Made by a program: the position numbers and the translations under genes. The notes beneath the pieces are model-generated. The model searched no databases, was not told where the DNA came from, and worked only from the letters and a program-made list of their open reading frames with translations. Below are positions 1 through 5,190 of a stretch of 17,742 nt of DNA, in pieces (positions within the stretch are counted from its first letter, which is position 1; the number at the start of each line of letters is the position of its first letter). Source of the DNA: Verrucomicrobiota bacterium (GTDB lineage Bacteria > Verrucomicrobiota > Verrucomicrobiia > Opitutales > Opitutaceae); the NCBI GenBank assembly GCA_023391285.1, contig JAEWBF010000006.1, positions 1-17,742 on the forward strand. The letters run 5' to 3'.

Positions 1-71
1 ACGGCGTCCCGACGGTATTGCTCCGTAAACTTGCGACGGCGCATTGCGCCGTCTGAACTCGATTGGGTCAT
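1..71 (-). CDS. IS3-family transposase OrfA, N-terminal fragment (cut by window edge)
   Basis: Only the first 23 complete codons are in the window, starting at an ATG at 71. They translate to MTQSSSDGAMRRRKF followed by TEQYRRDAV. The RRRKFTEQYRRDAV part is the characteristic start of the helix-turn-helix OrfA of IS3-family elements, which binds the terminal repeats; the usual form is RRKFTxEFKxxAV. OrfA is normally followed by OrfB, made with it by programmed frameshifting, but none of that is visible here. The ATG overlaps the stop codon of truncated hsdS in the pattern ATGA, so orfA may be translated by ribosomes finishing hsdS. A weak purine stretch (AAGAGAG) lies several bases upstream. 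The family call rests on a short segment plus the inverted repeat. Confidence 0.72.
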   Translation of the reverse strand, partial: MTQSSSDGAMRRRKFTEQYRRDA

Positions 72-126
72 TGGTAGGCTCTCTTTCTTGAGCCCAACTC
101 GTGTCCGTCAAACCGGGGCAACCTCA
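1..126 (-). mobile_element. Left end of an IS3-type insertion sequence (partial, runs off the window)
   Basis: Read on the minus strand, the reading frame of hsdS stops resembling HsdS at about position 126. From there the sequence begins TGAGGTTGCCCCGGTTTGAC (126 down to 107), which has the look of an IS3-family terminal inverted repeat. About 55 bases further inside, at 71, an ATG opens a frame whose first residues match IS3-family OrfA proteins. The order (terminal repeat, short leader, orfA) is what the left end of such an element should show. The right end, its matching inverted repeat and any target duplication lie outside the window, so the exact outer boundary at 126 is an estimate good to a few bases. 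Confidence 0.75.
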
Positions 127-541
127 GATCTACGGTCGCGCCCGTCATCACGTTTCTTTTGATCACTTCACGCCAAGCGGGAGAAAAGAAGTAATAGAAT
201 AGAAACTCTCTATTAACCTTCTGAGGGTCCGTTCGAATCAGCGCCATACGTCGGCCGAGGCACCCACGAAAGCCCTGGGGAATAATCGCGTAACGGTTCA
301 GCGTAGCTTCGTAGGTAAATACGATGTCGCCCGGCCTTGGCTCCACTCGGCGCGTCCAAGCTAAGTAATCCTCTTCGGCGATGTGCCGAATCTCGGACAA
401 ATCGAGATGACCGTCGTCCGTGACGTTTTTGATACCCAGGAAGACTGGACCGGAATCCGACGGCTTGGGTGTAGCGTGAGGCCCATCATACAACCCTTCG
501 TAGAGCTCGCTGATCGGGACGGTCTTCCAGTTAGCCCGCAT
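68..541 (-). CDS. hsdS: Type I restriction-modification specificity subunit HsdS, truncated by an IS
   Basis: HsdS gives a type I restriction-modification complex its DNA specificity. A full subunit is about 400 residues with two target-recognition domains, each followed by a conserved helix. This 157-residue product holds only the first recognition domain. It opens WKTVPISELYE, includes DGPHATPKPSDSGPVFLGIKN and RPGDIVFTYEATLNRYA, and runs to MTGATVD at about residue 138. The last 19 residues (LRLPRFDGHELGSRKRAYQ) are read from the insertion sequence. The conserved helix that normally follows, with an LPPLxEQ-like motif and needed for HsdS folding and HsdM contact, is missing. The start is well supported: GGAGG lies 8 bases upstream and the ATG directly abuts the hsdM stop. 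Base composition is clearly less GC-rich than hsdM, as is common for exchanged recognition domains. Probably inactive. Confidence 0.85.
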   Translation of the reverse strand: MRANWKTVPISELYEGLYDGPHATPKPSDSGPVFLGIKNVTDDGHLDLSEIRHIAEEDYLAWTRRVEPRPGDIVFTYEATLNRYAIIPQGFRGCLGRRMALIRTDPQKVNREFLFYYFFSPAWREVIKRNVMTGATVDLRLPRFDGHELGSRKRAYQ

Positions 542-2218
542 CTATAAGTCCTCCAAAATCCCCGCCACGTTCCCCGCAATCGTCCGCTCCAACTCCCGCG
601 CCTGCGCGTTCAACGTCTCCAGCTCCTCGTTCAGCGCCTCGAACCGCTCCTTAAAATCCTCATCGCTCACCGCCTCCCCCGGCGCCACCCCCACATACCG
701 CCCCGGATTGAGCGACCACCCCTGCGCCTCGATTTCCTTGATCGTCGCCGCCCGACACAGCCCCGCCACGTCACGGTATTTTAGATTTTCGATTCTCGAT
801 TTTGGATTTCCGAAAACCTCCGTCAGCTTCGCTTTCATCTCCTCTCTGCCTAGCGTGTAATCGGGCACCTCGCCGCGATAGAGCCGCACCACATTCGCCA
901 GAAAACCGATCTGCGCCGGCGTCCACTCCCGATGCGCCCGATCCACCTGCCGGTAAATGTGCCGCGCGTCGATGAACAGCACCGTGTCCGCCCGCGGCGT
1001 TTTCGCCTTGCCGCGATCGAGAAACCACAACGTGCACGGCAGCGTGACCGTATAAAACATGTTCGGCCCCACCGCCACCATCACGTCCACCGCCCGGCTC
1101 TCGATCAGCTTCTGCCGAATTTCCTGCTCCGACGACCGCGCATCCGACGCCGAATTCGCCATCACGAACCCCGCCCGCCCCTTCGCATTGAGCGACGAGT
1201 AAAAGAGCTGAATCCACAGATAATTCGCATTGTCCGTCCGCGGCAGCCCGAACGGAAACCTTCGCCCCGGCCCCACGTCGTCCTTCAACCGCTCCTTGTC
1301 CACCGCGTTCACGTTGAACGGCGGATTCGCCAACACGAAGTCGAAGCGCCCCGTCGCCTCATGCGGGTCGTCGTAGTAACTGTTCACCTGCCCGCCATGC
1401 CGGATCCGTCCTTCAATGCTATGCACGGCGAGATTCATCCGGCAGAGCCGCCCCGTCTCGTCCGTCTTCTCTACGCCGTAGACGGAAATTTCCTTTCCGG
1501 GATCCTTCTTGTGCTCCGCCACGAACCGCGCCGACGACACAAACATCCCGCCCGACCCGCACGCCGGATCGAGAATCCGTCCGTGATACGGCTCGATGAC
1601 CTCCGTCAGCAGCCGAACGATCGGCGCCGGCGTATAAAACTCGCCGCCCTTCTGCCCCTCCGTCCGCGCGAATTCGCCGAGGAAATATTCGTAGATCCGC
1701 CCAAACGCATCGTAGTCCACCGTCGCCGGAATTTCGGAGATCTTCTTGAGCAGCGCCTTGAGCAGCTTGCTCTCGAACAGATTGTAGGTATTCGGCAGCA
1801 CACCCTTGAGCTGGTCGTTGTGCTTCTCGATATCGCGCATCGCCTCGTTCACCTTCGCTCCGATGTCCGCGCCCTCCGGCAGCGTGAGCAGGAAATCGAA
1901 CCGCGCATTCGGCGCGAGATACAGCACGCCCTCGGCGTGATACGCCCCCGGCTCATCCACGCGCGATCCCCGCCGCGCCGAAGCCGACGCCTTCTCGAGC
2001 GCCGCCCGCCGCGCCGCAAACCGCACCTCCGCAAACCGCAGAAAGATCAGCCCCAGAATCGGGCTCGAATACTCCTGCGCCTTCAGCCCCGAGTTCGCGC
2101 GAAACTGATCCGCGGAATCCCAAAGGCGTTTTTCGAGGGTGTCGGTGAGCGTGTCTTTGGCGGAGGGCGCGACCCAGTGCATGCGTATCGAACCCGGCGG
2201 CGGAAGGCTGGATGCCAC
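542..2218 (-). CDS. hsdM: Type I restriction-modification DNA methyltransferase subunit HsdM
   Basis: This is the N6-adenine methyltransferase subunit that works with HsdS to methylate the system's target. The N-terminal helical domain is present (LEKRLWDSADQFRAN, then SSPILGLIFLRFAEVRF). The catalytic domain shows the AdoMet-binding motif DPACGSGGMF near residue 215 and the adenine-methyltransferase motif NPPFN near residue 298, preceded by GEFYTPAPIVRLL. The C-terminal GWSLNPGRYVGV segment is also typical. At 558 residues it is slightly longer than usual. The start is uncertain: GTG at 2218 or ATG at 2182 (546 residues), neither with a good ribosome site. Around residues 470-480 the protein has GNPKSRIENLK, encoded by an AT-rich heptamer repeat that looks like an in-frame insertion. 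No hsdR is in the window; it may lie past the insertion sequence. Confidence 0.93.
   Translation of the reverse strand: MASSLPPPGSIRMHWVAPSAKDTLTDTLEKRLWDSADQFRANSGLKAQEYSSPILGLIFLRFAEVRFAARRAALEKASASARRGSRVDEPGAYHAEGVLYLAPNARFDFLLTLPEGADIGAKVNEAMRDIEKHNDQLKGVLPNTYNLFESKLLKALLKKISEIPATVDYDAFGRIYEYFLGEFARTEGQKGGEFYTPAPIVRLLTEVIEPYHGRILDPACGSGGMFVSSARFVAEHKKDPGKEISVYGVEKTDETGRLCRMNLAVHSIEGRIRHGGQVNSYYDDPHEATGRFDFVLANPPFNVNAVDKERLKDDVGPGRRFPFGLPRTDNANYLWIQLFYSSLNAKGRAGFVMANSASDARSSEQEIRQKLIESRAVDVMVAVGPNMFYTVTLPCTLWFLDRGKAKTPRADTVLFIDARHIYRQVDRAHREWTPAQIGFLANVVRLYRGEVPDYTLGREEMKAKLTEVFGNPKSRIENLKYRDVAGLCRAATIKEIEAQGWSLNPGRYVGVAPGEAVSDEDFKERFEALNEELETLNAQARELERTIAGNVAGILEDL
550..554 (-). promoter_or_regulatory. 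Shine-Dalgarno site of hsdS, inside the end of hsdM
   Basis: Read on the minus strand, GGAGG lies in the last codons of hsdM, 8 bases before the hsdS ATG at 541. The hsdM stop TAG (542-544) directly abuts that ATG. This is the only strong ribosome-binding site I see in the window. It fixes the hsdS start and implies translational coupling with hsdM. Confidence 0.8.
777..811 (+). repeat. AT-rich heptamer tandem repeat inside hsdM
   Basis: On the plus strand, four adjacent 7-base units read GATTTTC (784-790), GATTCTC (791-797), GATTTTG (798-804) and GATTTCC (805-811). A weaker fifth unit, TATTTTA (777-783), precedes them. The tract is strikingly AT-rich inside a GC-rich gene and codes the residues around PKSRIENLK of HsdM. 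Seven is not a multiple of three, so gain or loss of one unit would change the reading frame. The units are imperfect, which should lower the slippage rate. Confidence 0.75.
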
Positions 2219-2315
2219 CGCAACGAAATAGCGCCGGGCGCCAATGACTTCGCACTGCCAATGCTCGGGTGTTCGACGCGCGGCGCTCCCGCTATCGTCG
2301 CCCGTGGCAAACGAG

Positions 2316-2633
2316 ATGGCACAGCGCCTGGTGGCGCGAGTCCGGGAATTTCGAGAGCAGCTAAAGCTGACTCAGGCTCAGTTCGCCGAACGCGCCGATC
2401 TCGACTACAAATACTATCAATCCTGGGAAGGCGGCCGGAGGATCGACTTTCGGTTCTCCACGCTCGGCAAGCTCGCCAAGGCCTGCGGGGTCGAAGTGTG
2501 GGAGCTGCTCAAGTTCGATACGCCCGTCCTAACGCTGAGCGAGCATCCCGGCGCTTACGGAGCCAAAGGAACCGGCTCGTCGGACGCACCTCGTGCCCCC
2601 CGCAAAACGCGCAAACCGCGCCCTCGCGCCTGA
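2316..2633 (+). CDS. XRE-family helix-turn-helix regulator
   Basis: This small protein of 105 residues carries a Cro/C1-type helix-turn-helix at about residues 7-63. The segments LKLTQAQFAERADLDYKYYQ and WEGGRRIDFRFSTLGKLAKA, then CGVEVWELL, fit the family well, with the Q-x-FAE recognition-helix pattern and the late WEGG turn. The C-terminus is short, disordered-looking and basic (PRKTRKPRPRA). I chose ATG 2316. The frame extends further upstream, but those residues (rich in C, S and R) do not look like protein, and GTG 2304 is a possible alternative. It is divergent from hsdM with roughly 100 bases between them, the position in which restriction-modification control proteins sit. A role in controlling hsdM is inference. 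Its codon use lacks the C-ending bias of the other plus-strand genes, which hints at a different origin. Confidence 0.8.
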   Translation: MAQRLVARVREFREQLKLTQAQFAERADLDYKYYQSWEGGRRIDFRFSTLGKLAKACGVEVWELLKFDTPVLTLSEHPGAYGAKGTGSSDAPRAPRKTRKPRPRA

Positions 2634-2675
2634 GCCGCCTCAGAGCGCTCACGCACAGACACGGCCGCCAAAAAG

Positions 2676-2694
2676 GCCACGCGCGACGCGTGGC
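2676..2694 (-). terminator. Perfect GC-rich hairpin with T-run on the minus strand
   Basis: GCCACGCG (2676-2683) and CGCGTGGC (2687-2694) form a perfect 8-bp stem with a 3-base loop. Read on the minus strand the stem is followed by C and then TTTTT (2671-2675 region), the form of an intrinsic terminator. No minus-strand gene ends here, so it would stop antisense transcription through the FAH-family gene towards the regulator and hsdM. It could also simply be a 3' hairpin of the plus-strand regulator. Confidence 0.4.
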
Positions 2695-2744
2695 AGCGTC
2701 CGGCACCACGCCCACTCCTTTAACTTTCACCTTCAACTTTCAAC

Positions 2745-2768
2745 TGCGCCGCATTCGACTGCGGCGCA
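2745..2768 (+). promoter_or_regulatory. Perfect inverted repeat running into the start codon of the FAH-family gene
   Basis: TGCGCCGCA (2745-2753) and TGCGGCGCA (2760-2768) are perfect 9-bp complements separated by TTCGAC. The last base of the right arm is the A of the ATG at 2768. In the mRNA this hairpin would hide the base of the start codon and the usual ribosome-binding interval. As DNA it could equally be a dimeric operator. It is preceded by a low-complexity CTTTAAC/CTTTCAA-rich stretch (2716-2744). Confidence 0.5.
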
Positions 2769-3559
2769 TGCGCCTTATCCGCCACCTCACCCCCGCCGGC
2801 CCCGCCTACGCCGCCCTCCAACCCGACGGCTCCGCTCGCGAGATTTCCGGCGACATCTTCGGCGACTTCATCGTCACCGATCGCACCCTCACGCCCGGCA
2901 AACTTCTCGCCCCAATCGCGCCCACCAACATCCTCGCCATCGGCCTCAACTACCGCCGTCACGCCGCCGAAGGCGGCAAGGACGCCCCCGAACGCCCCGT
3001 CCTCTTCATCAAGGCCACCTCGTCCGTCCAAAATCCCGGCGACCCCATCGAACTTCCGCGCTCCAGCACCAAGGTCGACTACGAGTGCGAACTCGCCGTC
3101 GTCATCGGCCAACGCTGCAAAAACGTCTCCCGCGCCCACGCCCTCGACTACGTTCTCGGCTACACCTGCGCCAACGACGTCTCCGCGCGCGACTGGCAAC
3201 GCGACCTCGGCGGGGGCCAATGGTGCCAGGCCAAAAGCTTCGACACGTTCTGCCCGCTCGGTCCGGTGCTCGTCACCAAAGATCAAATACCGAATCCCAA
3301 CGCCCTCCGCATCCGCACGCTCCTCAACGGCGAAACCATGCAAGACTGGAACACCGACGACATGGTCTTCGATGTGCCCGCGTTGATCGAATTCCTCAGC
3401 ACTGACAAAACCCTCCTCCCCGGCACCGTCATTCTCACCGGCACCCCGCACGGCGTCGGCTTCGCCCGCAAACCTCCTGTCTGGCTCAAAGCCGGCGACA
3501 CCGTCAGCATCGACATCGAATCGATCGGCACCCTCACCAACCCCGTGGTCGCCGTGTAG
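2768..3559 (+). CDS. Fumarylacetoacetate hydrolase-family protein
   Basis: A 263-residue member of the FAH family, metal-dependent enzymes that cleave or hydrate 2-oxo-acid and beta-diketone compounds in aromatic and sugar-acid breakdown. The family fold is covered by GLNYRRHAAEGG (residues 59-70), KVDYECELAVVIG (102-114), NDVSARDWQ (136-144), AKSFDTFCPLGP (155-166) and PGTVILTGTPHGVGF (218-232). The likely metal ligands are E106, E108 and D137, with K156 in the active site. The start at ATG 2768 is set by where family similarity begins; the open frame continues upstream without resembling protein. Codon use is strongly C-ending, like other plus-strand genes here. Substrate cannot be decided from sequence; fumarylpyruvate or acylpyruvate hydrolase and 2-hydroxyhepta-2,4-diene-1,7-dioate isomerase are typical relatives. 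It seems monocistronic. Confidence 0.9.
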   Translation: MRLIRHLTPAGPAYAALQPDGSAREISGDIFGDFIVTDRTLTPGKLLAPIAPTNILAIGLNYRRHAAEGGKDAPERPVLFIKATSSVQNPGDPIELPRSSTKVDYECELAVVIGQRCKNVSRAHALDYVLGYTCANDVSARDWQRDLGGGQWCQAKSFDTFCPLGPVLVTKDQIPNPNALRIRTLLNGETMQDWNTDDMVFDVPALIEFLSTDKTLLPGTVILTGTPHGVGFARKPPVWLKAGDTVSIDIESIGTLTNPVVAV

Positions 3560-3582
3560 GGCGGGGTCTCCCCGACCCCGCC
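3556..3582. repeat. REP-like palindrome at the end of the FAH-family gene
   Basis: GGCGGGGTC (3560-3568), loop TCCCC, GACCCCGCC (3574-3582): a perfect 9-bp stem starting one base after the FAH-family stop codon and preceded by GTAG. It lies in a 48-base gap between two convergent genes, so it may act as a two-way terminator although no T-run follows. It resembles the palindrome at 11772-11790. Confidence 0.65.
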
Positions 3583-3607
3583 GTCCCACCCCCGCTGCGC
3601 CAGTCCC

Positions 3608-4018
3608 TCACTCCTCCACAATCTCCTCCAACACCCGCTTCGCCTCCTTCAACGGCGACGCTTTCAGCACAAATTTCATCCGCTGCTCCGCGTCACTCCC
3701 CGAGCCATACGCGTAATCCACGTTCACCTCCGCCAACGTCAGGGCCCGGCACACGTCCGCCAGTTTTCCCGGCTGATTCGGCAGCTCGATTTCAATCACG
3801 TCCGTCTCCGTCGGTTTCAGCCCAATCAGATCGAGCACCGTCTTCGCCTTCAACGGATCGCTCGTGTGCAGCCGCACCACACCCACATCCGGCTTGTCCA
3901 GCACCGAGATGCCGTGGATGTTCACACCGCTCCGCGCCAGCTCCGCCGCCGCGCGATGCAACGCACCCGGGTGATTCTCCAGCATGAATGAGATCTGTTT
4001 TACGACCGAGAATCGCAT
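3608..4018 (-). CDS. Tandem ACT-domain protein
   Basis: A 136-residue protein made almost entirely of two ACT domains, small ligand-binding folds that sense amino acids. The first (about residues 3-70) has VVKQISFMLENHPGALHRAA with the ENxPGxL turn, then GVNIHGISVLD. The second (about 72-136) has EIELPNQPGKLADVC, then EVNVDYAYG. I used ATG 4018, where ACT similarity starts; the frame extends to 4072 but those residues are unlike the family. Such stand-alone double-ACT proteins are thought to regulate amino acid metabolism through a partner. No partner gene is adjacent: it converges with the FAH-family gene and diverges from the cupin gene. No enzymatic residues are visible, and the ligand is unknown. 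Confidence 0.85.
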   Translation of the reverse strand: MRFSVVKQISFMLENHPGALHRAAAELARSGVNIHGISVLDKPDVGVVRLHTSDPLKAKTVLDLIGLKPTETDVIEIELPNQPGKLADVCRALTLAEVNVDYAYGSGSDAEQRMKFVLKASPLKEAKRVLEEIVEE

Positions 4019-4111
4019 GCGTGCCGCTACGATGCCGCGCCACGCGCCACCGTCAAACGACAGCGGTTTCAACCCGTTGCATCACACGCTTTCGCCTGCT
4101 CCCCGCTCCCC

Positions 4112-5134
4112 ATGAACCACATCCGCCTCTCCTCGATCGCTGAAGAAGAATCCCGCTCGCCCACCGGCAAATTCCACTCGTTCTCCCGCAACGTTTCCCT
4201 CGCGCTTGGCGGTATCCGAAATGGTGGGACATGGGCCGGCGCCCACCCATTCGACGTTCAACTTCGCCGCCTCCCGCCGGGCGCTGCAATCTGCCCGTAT
4301 CACGCCCATTTCGCTCAATGGGAGTTCTTCTTCATCCAAAGCGGCGCCGGTTCCGCGCGCACGCCCGACGGCACCTTCACCGTCCGAGCCGGCGACTGCT
4401 TCATCCACCCGCCCGGCGCCGCCCACCAACTCACCAACACCGGCGCCACCGATCTCGAGGTGATCATCATCGCCGACAATCCGCCCTTGGACAGCTGCCA
4501 TTACCCCGATTCCGACAAATACGCGCTTCGCCCTCCCGGCATCTTCTTCCGCGCCCACGAAACCCACTACCTCGACGGCGAAGACACCCTTCCGTCCGAC
4601 GCCACCCCCAACCGCATGGGCCCCGCCCCCGCCGCCGCCGTCCTCACTCCGTTCGCCGCGCGCAAACTTCACATCGACGACCTCACGTGGGACGCCTGGC
4701 ACTCACCGAAACGCAAATTCAGCGGCTCCTTCAAGGAGCTCTCCATCGCGCTCGGCGCGAAACGCAACACGCCCACCGGTCTTGGCGGTCACCCGTTCGA
4801 GGTCGAACTCGGCAAAATCGCACCCGGCGGATCTCCCTGCCCCTTCCACTCGCACGCCGCCCAATGGGAATTCTACCTCTTCCTCCACGGCACCGCCCGC
4901 GTGCGCGCCGGCGACGAAACTCAACTCCTCTCCGCCGGCGACGCCGTCATTCATCCTCCCGGCGAAGCCCACGCCTTCTCCAACGCGGGCGACACCGATC
5001 TCCTCTACCTCTCCATCGCCGACAATCCGCCCGCCGACTACTGGCACTACCCCGACTCGAACAAGTGGGGCCTTCGCTCCCCGCGCCTGTTTTTCCGCCC
5101 CGAGCCAATCGACTACTTCGACGGCGAAGAGTAA
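4112..5134 (+). CDS. Two-domain cupin protein (bicupin)
   Basis: A 340-residue cytosolic-looking protein with two cupin beta-barrels that are clear copies of each other. Half one (about 20-158) has HAHFAQWEF with H64, H66 and E71, then HPPGAAH with H105. Half two (about 203-340) has HSHAAQWEF with H246, H248 and E253, then HPPGEAH with H287. Both barrels therefore keep a full set of likely metal ligands. Both halves share ADNPP, HYPDS and a tail ending in YLDGED or YFDGEE. There is no signal peptide. Cupins of this kind include sugar isomerases, dioxygenases and storage-like proteins; the reaction cannot be told from the sequence. The start ATG 4112 has no ribosome-binding site. It is divergent from the ACT gene (93-base gap) and converges on the OPT transporter gene. 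Confidence 0.85.
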   Translation: MNHIRLSSIAEEESRSPTGKFHSFSRNVSLALGGIRNGGTWAGAHPFDVQLRRLPPGAAICPYHAHFAQWEFFFIQSGAGSARTPDGTFTVRAGDCFIHPPGAAHQLTNTGATDLEVIIIADNPPLDSCHYPDSDKYALRPPGIFFRAHETHYLDGEDTLPSDATPNRMGPAPAAAVLTPFAARKLHIDDLTWDAWHSPKRKFSGSFKELSIALGAKRNTPTGLGGHPFEVELGKIAPGGSPCPFHSHAAQWEFYLFLHGTARVRAGDETQLLSAGDAVIHPPGEAHAFSNAGDTDLLYLSIADNPPADYWHYPDSNKWGLRSPRLFFRPEPIDYFDGEE

Positions 5135-5190
5135 CCCTCGCCTCGTAGGCCGCGACCTCCCTCGCGCTCCTTCGCTCGCGCTCCCCCGCC

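Noticed and set aside
2221..2295. ATAGCG/CGCTAT dyad in the hsdM-regulator gap
   Set aside because: Six-base arms about 57 bases apart are easily found by chance.
2244..2315. Upstream extension of the XRE regulator
   Set aside because: The added residues do not resemble the family, and the helix-turn-helix begins just after ATG 2316.
932..2767. Long plus-strand open frame opposite hsdM, continuous with the FAH-family gene
   Set aside because: It is arginine- and proline-rich with no family resemblance and lies antisense to a clearly real hsdM. Only the part from ATG 2768 looks like protein.
5141..5190. GTAGGCCGCGACCTC with CTCGCGCTCC repeats after the cupin gene
   Set aside because: It resembles a decayed REP-like element or a CTCGCG-type low-complexity run, but no clear palindrome could be drawn.
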